Positions 33,780 to 47,851 of a stretch of DNA of 64,000 nt are shown one piece after another (position 1 is the first letter of the stretch; each line of letters opens with the position of its first letter). Origin of the DNA: Diprion similis (Eukaryota; Arthropoda; Insecta; Hymenoptera; Diprionidae); NCBI RefSeq assembly GCF_021155765.1, contig NC_060108.1, positions 18,749,025 through 18,813,024 of the forward strand, in the 5' to 3' direction. A program made the translations under genes and the position numbers. Under the pieces are notes generated by a model that did no database searches, was not told where the DNA came from, and worked only from the letters and a program-made list of their open reading frames with translations.

Positions 33780-36108
33780 ATGGAGAAAACAAGCATTCAA
33801 GAATCAAAGTCAGTAACAGCAATGAACCAGCTGTTGACAGAGTGCAAAACGCATCTGTTTTGGTCCAGGTAGTTTCACTGTTATTCATACTAAAACAACA
33901 TAGTTTTAAATAATTTTTATTTAACATCATACGATTTTGACTCTGCAGAAAAGAGCGACGAAAATGGTTCTTCACTTTGTTGTACGGAACATGTTTAGTG
34001 TACGCGACAAGAACGTCCGTGCCACTGCTGATACCTGCTATAAGCAAGGAAAAACATTGGACCAAAACAGACTCTGGGACGATATTATCAAGTTTTTTTT
34101 GGGGCTACACCTTAACACAAGTTGCAAGTGGATTCATCAGTGACCGAATTGGTGGTCAAAAAGTGATATTCTTCGCCGCGGTTGGTTGGTCACTTACTAC
34201 ACTCTTCATGCCAGAAATCATTAATACTTTTTCCAACAATGAGGTATCAGTCAAATTCGTCGCTTCAGTTCGCATGCTGAACGGGGCCTTTCAAGGTGAC
34301 GGCACATTCTCAATAATTAGCTAAATATTGAAATACCAATTCAATTCTGTTTTTAATTTTTCACAGGAATGCATTTTCCTAGTATGATAAGTTTGACCAG
34401 TCAGCGTTTACACGAACCAGACAGAGCCTCATTTTTTAGTCTCTTGACATCAGGATCGGCTTTAGGTACTCTTCTTACTGGATCTCTGGGTTCCTATTTG
34501 TTGGAGACTTACAATTGGGCACAAGTTTTCCAAGTTTTAGGTAATTAGACTTCAGTGGTACATTTTTGACCTGTAACGATTGAATCTGTTTGTAGCTTAA
34601 CAATTTGATTAGATTGACTAATAATTTTTCTTCACGATGTTAAATACATCCAATGAATTGCCAAGAGACTGTTTTTAGCTAATAATCAAAGGATTATTGA
34701 CGTATGTTTCATTCACCAACATATTTGTCGTTCAGACAATTGTGGCTCTTGTTGCAATTGGCATGACATGAACCCTTTCGAAAATAATGTTGGTTTTACA
34801 GTAAATGATTTCAAATTTTGCAGTTACAGTTGTGAATAATGTAACGTTAATACTTATGTTACTTCTCACATTAATACATATTGTGCACTAAACGGTCTTG
34901 GCTTGAATATACTAATGAAAATTTTTACACAAAAACAGGTGGTTTGGGTTTGATGTGGACGGCAGTATTAAGCTACTATTCTTGCTCACTCGTGCAAAAT
35001 GCTGCTTCTAACAAATCTTCGAATATTACTCCCCTGCCTTGGTTGCAGCTACTTTCTAAACCTCCATTCTGGTAATCATGGTACATAGATCTTTTTGTGC
35101 TCACCTTAAAGCAATCAGTTGTATCACATTTTTCAACAAACCTAAATTATTGTTGCCCATAAAAATTGTTCCAAAAAATTGAACACTAATGTCACATTAA
35201 CACGATTATAATTTACACTCTTTCGTTCTTAGGTCTTGCGTACTTGGTCACGCATGCCAAAACAATTGTTTCTTTGTCCTACTCTCGTGGATGCCCACAT
35301 ATTTTCACGATACATTTCCTGAGGTTAAGGTATGAATTGCGAGATCAACTGGAATATTCGTTCCTCATCAATAATTCAGAACCATTTTATTGTACCTAAT
35401 TTATATTCTAGGGATGGGTTGTGAACATGGTTCCATGGTTGTCTTTGCTGCCTTGCACGTTTCTAGCAAAAACGGTGTCTGAAAAACTGGTTAAATCAGG
35501 CTACTCTGTTACAGTGACGAGGAAAATCGTTGAAACAGTTTGTTTAGTCGCACAATCTGTCAATCTACTTATATTAGGTACACAAAATAAATTGGTATAT
35601 GCTAATATTTACCAGTATTTTAATCAATCAAAAATCTATATACTCCCATTGCGAAAATATTAAATATAAACTGAGCAATCCTTGTACATGAGGTGTTACT
35701 CTATAATGATGCAAAATTTTGTTCACAGCTTCCGTGACCAATTATCAAGCTGCAATATTATGTCTCACATTAATTATCGGCAGTACAGGCTTTCATAATA
35801 ATGCTATTGCTGTAAATCCTTCTGACCTGGCACCAAAACATTCTGGTAGTGTTTTTGGATTGATGAATACTGTTGGTGCAATACCTGGTTAGTTACTCAT
35901 TCATGAAATGATTCAAATAAGTTCTTATTCTAACTAAATTGGGGTCCATAAAACTGATAACGTTACAGGATTTCTCGGAGTTTACATGGCTGGTCATGTA
36001 CTGGAAATTACCCACAGCTGGTCAGTTGTATTTGTGATAACTTCAATAGTTAATGTTCTAGGATGTATTGTGTACTTGTTATTTGGATCAGGAAACGCCG
36101 TAATATAA
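33780..36108 (+). CDS. SLC17A9: SLC17A9-like vesicular nucleotide transporter (VNUT)
   Basis: A major-facilitator transporter of the SLC17 organic-anion family; the vertebrate protein loads ATP into secretory vesicles and lysosomes. Eight exons (33780-33868, 33949-34295, 34367-34540, 34939-35071, 35233-35329, 35412-35577, 35729-35887, 35969-36108) give 434 codons, against 436 for human SLC17A9. Family segments include YATRTSVPLLIPAI, SSFFWGYTLTQ followed by GFISDRIGGQ (the loop 2-3 motif), RMLNGAFQGMHFPS, SLLTSGSALGTLLTGSLGSY, LLSWMPTYFHDTFPE and GFHNNAIAVNPSDLAP. The conserved arginine in the first membrane helix is present. About twelve membrane helices are expected. The stop codon overlaps an AATAAA poly(A) signal. 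ELP3 ends 171 bp away in convergent orientation. Confidence 0.93.
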
Positions 36109-36112
36109 TAAA
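36107..36112 (+). terminator. Poly(A) signal overlapping the SLC17A9 stop codon
   Basis: The stop TAA at 36106-36108 continues as TAATAAATC, so the AATAAA hexamer shares two bases with the stop. It leaves a very short 3' untranslated region before the convergent ELP3 gene. Confidence 0.5.
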
Positions 36113-36228
36113 TCAAATTTCATCTCTCAATTGATTTATCACAATTAAAAAGTGCAACAGAATCGATTTGTGTTGTCCACACAATTTGTTGACAGGACTA
36201 AAGTTTATGCAAACAGCCAAAGTAATTC

Positions 36229-36234
36229 TTTATT
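36229..36234 (-). terminator. Poly(A) signal AATAAA of ELP3
   Basis: A minus-strand AATAAA lies 45 bases beyond the ELP3 stop codon and inside the short convergent gap with SLC17A9. Confidence 0.6.
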
Positions 36235-36278
36235 CGTACCTAAATTTGCAAAAGAATTGGAGTGACGAAGTGTAATCT

Positions 36279-38721
36279 TTAGTCCATCTTTATCGGATCA
36301 TGTCCGAGATCTACCAGCATTTTAGACATATATGGACCATCCAATTCGTATCCCATCTTTCTATAATAATTCCGAGTTCCGACACCTGAGATATGAATTA
36401 AAATCCATTAATGTAAGATTTGCTCAATGTTGTCTTGTGTTGTATATTTTTTAAGGGGACAATGTATCACAATAAATTATGACCTGTCAATTAATACTTC
36501 ATGAAGATTTTGATCTTACCTGATATGACTGCGATCTTATGAGATTGATGTTCCTTTAAGGCAATACGTTCAGCCTCTTCCATCAAGAGCATACCAAATC
36601 CTTGATGCTGGAATTTTGTTGGATCTCTTGCATTAACTGGTACTACACTTCCATAAACGTGTAATTCTCGGACTATTGAACATTTCCCCTTTAACTCAGG
36701 CCTGGATATCAGAACATATGGAACCAGAAATTATTTGATATTGACTAATGACTGTGATATGATGTGACTTGAAAAGTGAGTAATCAATGGGTATGTCACC
36801 TGAAAGTTTCATTGGAGCATTTTCTGAGCCGTAGTAATCCGACCAAAATGTCTTGAGTAGGGTCTTCATAAGACAGAAAGGTTTCCCAACCATTGTTGGC
36901 AACGTAATCTCGACGAACAAGCTCAACTTCATAAGGACGAACCTTACGGTGTATTTCTTGAATTCCCACTTCTCTAGTCCTCACATCTCTACAATCCGTA
37001 CCTAGATCTTTCATTCTGGCCAGGGCTAACTCTCTAAGATTACCATGCTCCACGCCAGAGCTGAAAAGAATTGAATAAGAGTTTCAATTGCCAAAACGTT
37101 GGGGATTTTTTTTGTAAAACATGCTTTTTTCCCAATTTTTGCATGGATTGATAAAAAAACATGTGAATTTTCAAAATACCTGACAAGGGGCATAGGAATA
37201 TCTCGCTGCACTCTGTAAACACGAGTCCACGGAGGCACTAGAGACAGAATTCGTGCAATAAGATCAATCAATGTACTAGGAGGATAGCTCTTGTATCTTC
37301 CTGTCTTCCACAACTCATAAAGCCCTGTACCACGAATCACAAGTGTGGGATAAATCTTGAGGCCATCTGCACGAAATGCTGGGTTTTCAAAAAATTCCTG
37401 TACGACAAATGGTGTGATTCAGGGAGACTTTAATTTAATTGGGATTTGCTTAGATGTTTTTTTTTTTAATGTATGAATGTACCATAAACTGTTCGACATC
37501 TCTTTCTATGTCGACATTTGGTAAATCAGGCATCATATGTGCAACAACTTTGAAACCCGCATCTTTGGAAAGCTGAAAGCTTTCAGAAACTGCACGCACA
37601 GTGTGACCTCTGTTGGTGTCCCGTGCAATATCTTCGTAAACAGATTGAACACCAATCTCAAGCCGGGTACAACTGTTGCAGATGAATAAACAAGTCATAG
37701 TAATGAAAATTATAAACAATTTTCAATGATTTCTGGTGAGGTGACTAACTTTGTACATACCCATATTTAAGCATATCAGAAAGGTGTCTTTTGAGACAGT
37801 AATCAGGCCGTGTTTCTATGGTGATTCCAATACACTTTGTCCTACTTCGCTCGGAGTATTTCACAGCTTCATCCACATTGGCACTTACGTGACCTGAGAG
37901 AGCATCATGCAAATTCCTTATAAAATAATCTCTATAATCTTCTGGCAAGGACATGAACGTCCCTCCCATCACAATGAATTCTACCTTGTCAACACTGTGG
38001 CCCAATTGCTTCAGCTGTAAAAGGATTTTTATAGCATCATTATTTACATTTCCATTGACACTGATGAAAAACAAAGTAGGGAACACCCTACATAGACTCA
38101 CTTGTTCCACACGATGTCTGGTTTGCAAGAATGGATTATATCGAGCTCGTATTGCTCTCATTGATGTCGGCTCGTACCCAGTATATGATTGTGTAGAATA
38201 TTCGAAATCAGAGTCTGGACCACCAGGACAATAGACACAGATGTTGCCAGTCATGTTGATATGTGGGCATCTATGTGGTTTACACATAACAGCAACAACT
38301 GCGATCTAAATAAATACCCAGTTAGTACGATGACGATAACTGGTTTGAATCGAAATATGTAAATGACAGCAGACGTAGGACTCACACCACTTGCTGTTCT
38401 AATTGGCTTGGCCTTAAGCTTTGGCAACAGAATTTTCTTAGCATCCGAAGGTACAGCAGCAATTATGTCAACTAGCCTAGGTGACGATGCAAGGCCATAT
38501 TTTGAAGAGATTCTCGTTTTCAATTTATTGAGATCAACGTCCCGGCGTTCTTCGTGAGCTGTCAAAAGTTCTTGTATTATTTCGCCAATTGTCATCATCA
38601 TCCGTTCTTCTTTCGTCTCTGTGTAGACTGAAACAAGATGTGACGGATAGGTTAAATAAATCAAAGGTGTTACGTGGAGCGGTTTGGAATAGAATTATTT
38701 ACCTTTACGCTTCTTAACCAT
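36279..38721 (-). CDS. ELP3: Elongator complex catalytic subunit ELP3 (tRNA uridine acetyltransferase)
   Basis: ELP3 is the catalytic subunit of Elongator. It joins a radical-SAM domain and an acetyltransferase domain to start the cm5U34 modification of wobble uridines in tRNA. Nine exons (38721-38703, 38627-38386, 38305-38102, 38014-37761, 37672-37483, 37397-37180, 37060-36800, 36701-36520, 36385-36279) give 558 codons; human ELP3 has 547. The iron-sulphur cysteines sit in [17 protein letters not shown] at about residues 100, 110 and 113 (CX9CX2C). Radical-SAM segments such as [11 protein letters not shown] and [11 protein letters not shown] are intact. The acetyl-CoA loop [14 protein letters not shown] is at about residues 494-507. 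The first exon encodes only MVKKRK plus one base. All key residues are present, so I expect a working enzyme. Confidence 0.97.
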
Positions 38722-41683
38722 GATTCTTTCGAGTTTTGAACCTTTGTGTTAATTAATAGGTTTAAAGTATTTGTAGTTAAAAACAACTTTCAAGTCTGAG
38801 CAGAGTTTTGAGGTTCGAACATGTGTCAATGCGTGATCCACTATGCATACATTTCTATTCTAGATTCTAGCTTCTACGTATATCACTACGTCACACCATG
38901 TGCCTGCATGTGCGCAGAAAGCGTGTCGGCTCTGAATATGCGCAGTCAGTTTGCCATGACAGATTTTGAATCTTCGCTATGTAATACAAGTAGACGTCCG
39001 CGGACTAAAGATCAACGGAAGATCAATCAAACATGATAAGTAGGAGTTAGAATTTCTCGGTAATATCGGAAGTATTTTATCGTCCTTTAAAAAATCACTG
39101 TTTGAGAAATTCATGGTAACTACCAATTTAATTACTCACCAGTTACATAACGCATATTGCTAGAAGAAAATCGTGCGTATTGAGAAACGTAATGCAATAT
39201 CATATTATTGTACCAGCCGTACTGATCAAGAATACTAAAATTTCTTGTTGAGAAAAATACACATGTACCTGATACACAATCGGCCGAAGCACGAGTGCAG
39301 AGTAGAACCAATATGGCAATGTAGGCCTTTGTCTTATAACGTTTCTAATAAGCGAAATTTAACAAACCTTTCTACCGACGGGAATTTACTTGCCGAGTAA
39401 TAACGTAATCAATTTTGCTGTTTTCAATACTTTCATACTGATTTTTTGGCAAATTTATTTCCCTATCTTTACACCGGCGTATATTCTCTAAGTTGAAATG
39501 TATGTATGTACTAGGGTAATGTTATCAGGAGTCTGGTAAAAATGTTCTTTTCAACACAAATGATAACAGTCGAGTATTATAAATATAATACCAACGTAAT
39601 GAGACGTATTCATGTATGATGTATATTTTATGCGTGTGATATAATGTAGTAGTACATTAAATTAAAAGGAATAAATATAATATTAATAATAATATCTAAC
39701 GATGAAAACGTTTTGGAATCGCGTGACAATTTAACAGCGCATTATTTACATAATTTACATTTATCTAACTATTTACTAATTGAACGTTAATAATTTACCC
39801 CTAAGACTAGTTCGTTACTACACATGATACGTGTCTGCTGGTTACACAAGGTAAACAAATATGAATTATCTAGTCCGTCAGTATTGTCAATGCACTGCTA
39901 ATGTCAACGTTTCTTAGCTGCAACTTCAAAAAATTGAGCGCCTCATTAATAATATATTTAAAACCGAATGACAGGTAGAGCCAGGGCCACCTATTACATC
40001 CTGTATTGGAAGGTGATCGGGATTTAAAATGGCGCATTGTATTAAACTGACAGAACCTCATCAGCTCTATACATTTTTAGATACATAGCTAATATCTATG
40101 AAATTTTACCACAATTTCCTATAATAAATACGAGTGACCAAGTTGTACACTATTAAAGTCATGTAAATTCAATTCGTTATTACGCAAACGTGTACAAATA
40201 ATAAATATATCTGACTTGGTCAGAAACGTTGCTCAATCATAATCGTCTTTAAATGCAATAATTAAGTACTCGGAGGTGTATGAGTAAAGATTATGGGGGT
40301 TGGTCGCCCTTGCAGTCACTTAGAAGAGTAGGGATAGTAACTCACGGGTTAATAATAAGCTCACGGCGTTGTTTAAGCTTCTGTTGATTATCCTCAAGTA
40401 TTAGATTGAAAATATTATTCTGATGTATTACAAGTATGTTCACGCTTTTTTTTTTACCGACGGTGTGTACGTAAAGTAATAGTTTCTGCGATAGTACGAA
40501 AAAAAAAGAGCATGAGAACCCAAAACAGTGAACTTTTACGTCCTAACATTGGAAAGTGCTGTTTTTTTTTTTACTTCGCTGTAAAAAAAAAAGTGTGAAC
40601 CAGATTTTGGTCAGGTAAAGTATCGTGAGTACCATGGAGGCAAAATCTCTTTTACCGCGTGTATTTTCAATATTCGTCTTCAGCTCGCGCACATGCTCGC
40701 TAATGACTCATATCGCAAATTTACGTTGAAGCATAATGTGTTATGCTCGAGCTCAATCTTTTGAAAAACCAAAGAGCAAAGTTCTCAAAATCTAGTAGAA
40801 TAACAGCAATCGACTATATCAATCAGTATCCTTTATGACTCCTTTCAATTGCCAACTATGTTGCTATGGGGAACCAACCTCCTTAAATTGTCAATTTCCA
40901 CTTTGTACAATTTTGCCAAAGTAATTTTCATTCAGTTTCTTTGAATCTCTCCTTGTGCACTTAATAGAGCTTACAATATCACAGCGTGCATTATTTTACT
41001 ACAATATAAGGACATATATTTGTAAATTACCGACAATAAATATTTTAACATTGTCTTCTTTGATTTTCGTCAACTAGTCAAGACTTTGATCTCTTTATAG
41101 GTACTAGAGGTATGTTTTATATATATATATGTATATGTATGTAAGAGTGTATCAATACATGTAGTTATAAACAACAATTGTGGAGTTTATACGATAACGA
41201 ACAGAATGATACACTCCAATAGGAGAAAATAAGCTTCTTGGTTCACTTTTAATTACCACTAAAAGATAACGAAGTGGATAAATAATTTGAACGTTTAATC
41301 AACAACGATGAATTTTCGATTGGTGGAATTCGTGATATCTGCTTATGATAACATCGATCATTTGTCTTTCATATAAGCTTCCAAAGCCTCACACAAAAAA
41401 TTACAACGGTAATAATTAATTGTATAACCTACCTACCTAAATGACCTATGGATGTATTTCAATCAATGTCTAATCAAGCTATTCACAGCTAATTTTCGAA
41501 AGTAATTCTCAATCGGCCACGGACTCGTATTCAAGTTTAACTGGCAGTTTAGTTAGAGGGTGAAACTAATAAACTGTCTAAGTTAGCCACATCAAACAGT
41601 TATTTCAAAATTTGTCTTCTTTTCAATTGCTACACATGAACAACATAGCCTTCTAGTACGTCATGCGACGCCATTCAGTTTAA
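38722..41683. other. ELP3 promoter and probable long 3' untranslated region of SUCO
   Basis: The bases next to 38721 are the ELP3 upstream region. The rest lies downstream of the minus-strand SUCO stop and is AT-rich with homopolymer runs (about 40450-40600) and a TA/TG tract at about 41116-41145. It is probably mostly SUCO 3' untranslated region. No exon of another gene is recognised. Confidence 0.5.
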
Positions 41684-44600
41684 TCAGAAAAGTTTTTTTA
41701 CCATTTTCTTAAGGCCATATGTTTTTTTTTCCTTTATTGAACCAGAAGTCGGCGTCCCGCATATGCTTCCCAAGTCATCGCTGTCTTCATATTTTCGATT
41801 GTTCGCCAAGGACCCATTCATCCCTTCACCTCCAACTTGGACCGTCGCCGATGGTATCGGCGATTCTCTATCCTCTTGACTAGATCTGCTGCCGGAATTC
41901 TTCGAGTACCATTCCCAATTATCTGATTTAAGTTGCAACGTGGGTTCCATCAACAAGTTTTTTTTACTTGACAATCTTCTGCTTCTCGACTCTAGTGCAG
42001 TCTTCATGAATGCAGGTGCAGGAAGTCGCCGATTTTTCAGAATGCCTTCAGGCTTTCCTGGTAGTAGTATCTTTTGCTCAGAGTCCTTTTGGCTGTTGCT
42101 TTTTGGTTTTATGACTTCAGACAGAGACCGAGATTCTATAATATTTTCGATTCCGTGGCTGTGGGGATCATAAGTACGCTGAGGACTTCTTGGCGTCTCC
42201 GTGGACGTAACAGAAACCGTGCACCTGGAAACTACAGATCCGGAAGTCTTTTCGGGCTGTTCTTGTTCGCTGAACCAACCCAAACAGGTTTCTGGAGCAG
42301 ACTCCGGCCGCTGCTGAACATCAGCAGTCACAAAATTCTCTTTTCCAGGTAATTTTGTCGCGTCTGAAGATGAAGCTCGTCTTGAAGGAAGATTGGTACC
42401 ACCAGGTATAATGTTGAAGTTTTCCCTGCGGATGGGTTTGATCGTTGGAAAATTTGATACAGTCACAACTGAACCTTTGCCGATAGAGTCTCGTTTTCGC
42501 TTTCGCCTTTTCTCCTTCTTCCTGACTTCGTTTGACACAGCAGAATCTTCGATCATAAGCTCATGATACGTGCCAGATACGTGGGATGCAATCTCGCTCG
42601 GACGTCTTTTTTTCGTTTTCTTTGATGTCACGCACTCGTTAGTTCCTCCGACACTTTTTCGCCTTCTTACCTGGGACTCAGTAGATATCTCAACGTCCTC
42701 GTCAAGATCTCCAGTCCTCCGGCAATATGATAACACCATAAGAACAATCACGATTTCGACACAGATCAGGACTACATGTTGGCCTATCATAGAGAATTTA
42801 CTCCGCCAGCTGTCTCTATCGCTCAAAAGCGTGCTAAGGGATCTAGTCAAGGTTGAAACTTGTTCCTTCAAATCCGTTATCTCTCCTTGTCTTTTCGTTT
42901 CTCGTTCCTCCGCACGTCGCGACTCTTCACCCATTGCTGCAATTGCACGTTCCAATGAACGCTGCATTTCCTCTACTTGTTTCTTATACCTTTTACTAAG
43001 TTCCTCAAGGTATTGACCACTAAGCGACATGTTCCGCTCCAAGGTCTGAAAAACGTTGGTCACGAAAATCAATAGTTTGAACAAAAGTTTCTATTAAACC
43101 ATGCCAAGATTAGCAAAGAATAAAAAAAAAACACATTTTTTTGTGAAAATATCATTAATGAAATGCTCATAAACAAGAACTAACCTTTATTCTGTTAGAG
43201 AGCCTCAAAAAGACTGATTCCTTTTGTTGGGGTGTGGGAGTAGGTTGAGATAGCGTTGCACTAGGAGCTGCCGGGTTGTTTTGAAGTGCAGCTGAGTCAG
43301 TGTCGAGGTCCTTGAGGTCAGATAATAGTGTGTCCAGACTGAGTTGATCTTGTGGCGATATTTTTATTTCATGATCGCGGTCGGCCTCAGTTTCTGTGTC
43401 AGTTTCTGAAAGTATCGCTTCACCCGATTCTGTGTCTCCCGAAATATCGCCAGACTCAGTGTTCGTTTCTACTGGTGAAGTTGCAGTTAGTGTGTGAGGG
43501 GCTGTTTCAAATGCTGTGCCTTGAATCCCAGGGTCCTCGGAGATCTGAAAAGACATAATAATGACGAAACAACCTTCAAACATCAACATAACAAATTGCT
43601 CCATTACTTCATTCTCAATATCGCACCTTATCAGCAATAGTAGCTTGATGATTGGGGACTACAGAAGCAGTCATGGGAGGCTCAAAAAATGTGGATTCTT
43701 CAGCGGATTTTTGGCTGGGTTCAAGTAAGGGAGAAGAGACCGGTTCCTTGTTTGAGCCATCATCCTTAGTAATGGTTTTAGTCGGCCTAATTAGTGAACC
43801 AAGATTTTCTGTTGAGGGTGCAACATCGTTTGGCAGTGGTGTAGAGGGTTCGATACCAGGACTCTGCTGTTCAAATGTAGCAGCTGTTTTGCAAGCTGAG
43901 GAACTAATATCCGATACACAGAAGCTGGATTGCGAACTTGCTGAAGAAGGCGAACCTTCACAGCTTGAGAGCAATCCCTGTGGTGGGACAAGCAAAGCAT
44001 CTTCAAGAGCCGCAGCACCCTCAGAATTGTTCCCGGTTACATAGTAACTGTTGTTCACGATAACCCTGCTCTCTCTGGCCGCAAGAACATTGCATAGAGC
44101 AAGTGGATATTGGGGAGGAAACAACGAGGTAACGAATCTAGCTGCTGGTTCGTTTTTCGTTAACGCCAAGTCATCAGAATTTTTTACTTCCTTGACTTGG
44201 ATGCCATGCAAAGGGCAGATCTCACTCTGATGAAGAGTTTTGTTAACAAAATTGTTGTGCAGTAATAAATCAAGATATTGATCATTGCAGCTGACTAGTT
44301 GGAAGACTTTAGCAAACATTGTTTCTGTACAATTGTAGCAAAGGACGGTGTACCGTGGCGTCATGCATGCTGCAATGAGCGAATTTTGCAGTATTGTGTC
44401 TTCAATGCCAGCGCGAATCTGGGTATTATTGTTCACTGTATTCCCTGATTTGACAAGGACTTCGGCGGCCTTTTTCACAATGCTCAAGACCGCATCTCGC
44501 GCACTGCCAAATAAATTTCGTGGAGGATCTCCAGTGTCAATATCCAGCATTTCCTCTTCTTCTTCGGTGTCATCATCCTCGGCCCCAAGGGACTCTTGTA

Positions 44601-46720
44601 TTTGGTTCTCAGTTTCTAGGACTTCAAACTCACTGGTCCCATAGGCTCGAAAGAGAGAAACAGGGCAGAAGTGCTCTGAGCCATAATGAGAGTGAAGCTC
44701 AACTTTAATAAACTTCCCAAAGAGTCGGGGATGAAGAGCAAAGCTTTGAATGTCGCGCTCATCTTTTGCTGCAAATTGACCGACTACGCTCCAGTCTCTG
44801 GTCGGAAAACGATCTCCGACAAACACCGAAAAATCTCGGGGTGACGAACTGAACAGTTCAAAGTTAGCCAGCTCAATTTTCTCTGCTTGTATAGCTTCAC
44901 AGAGTTCAACTACAAACCATACACGAGATGTGCAGGTGTTGAGCATGTACTCATCCCTCGATGAACTCAAAACGCTGCTTGCACTGCCTGCCTCTGGATT
45001 AACCGCAACGATTTTTGCTCCACAATCCGGTGACGCGTAGTTTTTGGATCTGACTTTTGTACTTCCTATTCCTCGTCCTCCAGGACCTCCAGGGTTTTGG
45101 GAAGAAGCATTAGGGTGCGCTGGAAAATAAATATTTATACTCTGAATCATCAAATTAAGCAAAATGAAGCATAGAAAACCATACATACGAGGATTAAATA
45201 TTATGTAGTACAAGGTTCGGATCAGATGTGGGTATGTAGGTTACATTTGTTCAAACAAATTTTGTTTGTTAACAAGTACCATACAGTCAGCTCTGACTCA
45301 TGCTACCATGGTATCGTGCTTGGGATATTTTCGTATACTCATTCTACATTCTTCTGGTTTATATAATATATCAGTTAAAAACCAATGATTGAAGTGATTT
45401 TTATTATCCTAGGTATGAATCCAAACTACTGTCAAATATTAAGTGAATTCACTTTACCCTGATTTTCTTCTGGAAAACGACATATTTCAGAGCAGTCAAC
45501 TTTTAAAAGCACAGGTAAATATAATTTTATAAAAGTACTTTTTCGGAAATCAATTTTCCATGGCATTTGAGTTGGCAATTTAATCCATTAAAATAATACT
45601 TCACTTTACCATGTCGAAATCAAATGCAATTTCTGAATGAGACCTTGAAGGTAAAAATTAACTAAGCTGATCCCATCTGTTCAAATACTTGATACTATGC
45701 CACAATAACATGAAATTAAGAATAAAACTCAGATACACGATTATTGAACTGAAGTACTTGACTGAAAAAACTGGGTATATGAATCGTATAAAATTTACAT
45801 TTTTTCTTCTCGGCTTCCTCGAGTCTCTTTTGTGCCCATTCGCTGAACGATGGTATATCTTCGTGAGGATCGGTCCCCGTTGCGGTAACCAAAACATCGA
45901 GCATAACACTTGCGTCCTCGGCGGAGCCGCCACTCAGTCTCACCCTGGCCTCATTTTCCGGGAGCTCCGAGGTGTTTTCAATTCTATCTTCCGTACCTAG
46001 TGATTCCTCCGCAGATACTATCACCTCTTCTTCACCGCCCTTGCCGGTGCTTTGATCCGCCCTTACGATTACCACGTCGAGAGTGTCGTTCTCGTCAGAG
46101 ACGATTTGTTCACCCGTCAGTTTGTCTCCGTGCTCTACCGGTTGCTCTTCTCCATTCGTGGTCAGATTTTGTAATATTTCCAAGCTTTTATCTGTTTTCA
46201 AATTCGTCGATGTTGGAAGTTCCGACGATGATGATAGCTCAGTTGGTTCCGATACTCTCGCAGAGTTGCCCAGGGCGAGGCTCAGGTTATTGACAACTGA
46301 TTTATTTCCCAGTTTATCCAACGATATCCTTGGTTCGGTTAAGCTCTGAAGTTCGGCGGCTGCGGTATCCACCAACGTGAGGACCACCGCCTGGTCAGCT
46401 TCGGGAATGCTAGAAATAAAAGTGGACATCCGTTTTGAATATATGTCTGAAGAAAACCTTGTAAAAAACAGTAATTTTCATTTCCATTCGATTTCTGCTT
46501 ATCGGCCAAGTGTTCATGGCAAGGCTGGAAAAAAATACGGCGTCGTATCTAAACGTTAACGACAAATGCACCTCGAGGATTCTCACCGATTGTTCAGTCT
46601 GGCAGGAAAACACCACAGTACGACAACAACTCCGAGATAAAGTACAGCCGCATGTAGTAATTGTCCTGTAGAATCCTCGGCCCACCTCATAGGACACGGG
46701 GAAGAACTCTTTTTAGCCAT
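41684..46720 (-). CDS. SUCO: SUN domain-containing ossification factor-like protein (SUCO / yeast SLP1 family)
   Basis: SUCO/SLP1 proteins are ER-membrane glycoproteins with a lumenal SUN-like domain; the yeast homolog works with EMP65 to protect newly made ER proteins. Five exons (46720-46587, 46409-45799, 45119-43627, 43544-43185, 43045-41684) give 1319 codons; human SUCO has 1254. An N-terminal hydrophobic stretch (HAAVLYLGVVVVLWCF) acts as a signal sequence. An acidic linker ends in the family motif SFSEWAQKRLEEAE. The SUN domain is at about residues 265-390 (KNYASPDCGAKI, LNTCTSRVWFVVELC, FELFSSSPRDF, SEHFCPVSLFRAYG). Then come a serine/threonine-rich part, a coiled coil at about 880-940, and a membrane helix at about 956-973 (VVLICVEIVIVLMVL). 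A basic cytosolic tail of about 345 residues ends KKMVKKLF. Confidence 0.92.
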
Positions 46721-47851
46721 AACTCTGCAGCCCGCTAATTATTAAATTTTTAAATCATTTTATCGTTCTTTCAAGTATCTTTCTCATTTTTTTGTCATTC
46801 ATCTGCCGTTGACAGGGCTGTCTCGCCACGTAGGCAAGTCACGACTGATTCACTGCAATGTTGCATATTTTCGCACAAACTTCAGGTTACTTCCACTAAG
46901 ATTTATTAAACATTCATTGTTCACGTTATGAGATTTAAGTCGACGATTTATTAGACAAACGCTCTTTCACCTGTACAGAAAAACTCGGTACTAACAGGCA
47001 TGAATTTTATTTCCGCACTTACGAATCATTCGTAACGAAACGAACCAACAGAAGCAAAACTCTGAAAAAAAAATTAGTAGAAAAAAATAAATTCATGTGA
47101 TGAATCGTCCATGGAATTCCATCATTTTAAATCGCATTAGCAATAAAAGTGATGCTGTAATTGGCGCATTGTAAAACCTACAGGTAATTAGAAGAATCCC
47201 TGCGAATTAGAAAATAGAATAGAAAACAGAAATCGATTGGATACTTTAAAAGCTGCCATACTGCATTAGGTCTCCCGTACTTTAGTCGTTCGTTAATTGA
47301 GCCTCATCTGCAGCAATTAAACGAAGCGATAAGAAAATCCCACGTTCTATTACCACCAATTCTGCATTTCAACTCGTGGAGGAATATGTAAGACTCGAGA
47401 AGAAATTCAGATTGAAGGATGGGTTACACGGTGACATTGCCGAGAATTGAAATTGCTTGTTATTACAACTATGTGAATATACGCATATTGCCCGAGTGGC
47501 GATGAAGATTAACGTAGGTGTGTTTGTATGCGGTGGTTCTCATGTTATGGACGCAAAGAATGGGGTAGAACAACTTTTCACAACTGACAACGAGCTCGCG
47601 ATCTCCAGCAGCATAGCAGTGCGAAACGCAAGATAGACAAATGTCAAAAGACTTGGAACTGTCTAGTTGAGAACAAGCATTAAGAGAAGATCCTGATGAA
47701 TATAATGGATTACGTCATCCCGTTCCCCGTAAAGAACAACAGTGGGGATTTATTGAAACGGTTAAAAGCACAGACCAAATTCAGTGCAGAACCAGCAACG
47801 GCGGAAGGTCTTCTGAACAAGAAAATACTAGGACTGTGGAAATAAAGAAAC
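46721..47851. promoter_or_regulatory. Divergent intergenic region SUCO / tetraspan gene
   Basis: The two start codons point apart across about 1.1 kb. The right end is probably the 5' untranslated region of the plus-strand gene. No coding exon is recognised. The sequence is AT-rich and otherwise unremarkable. Confidence 0.45.
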
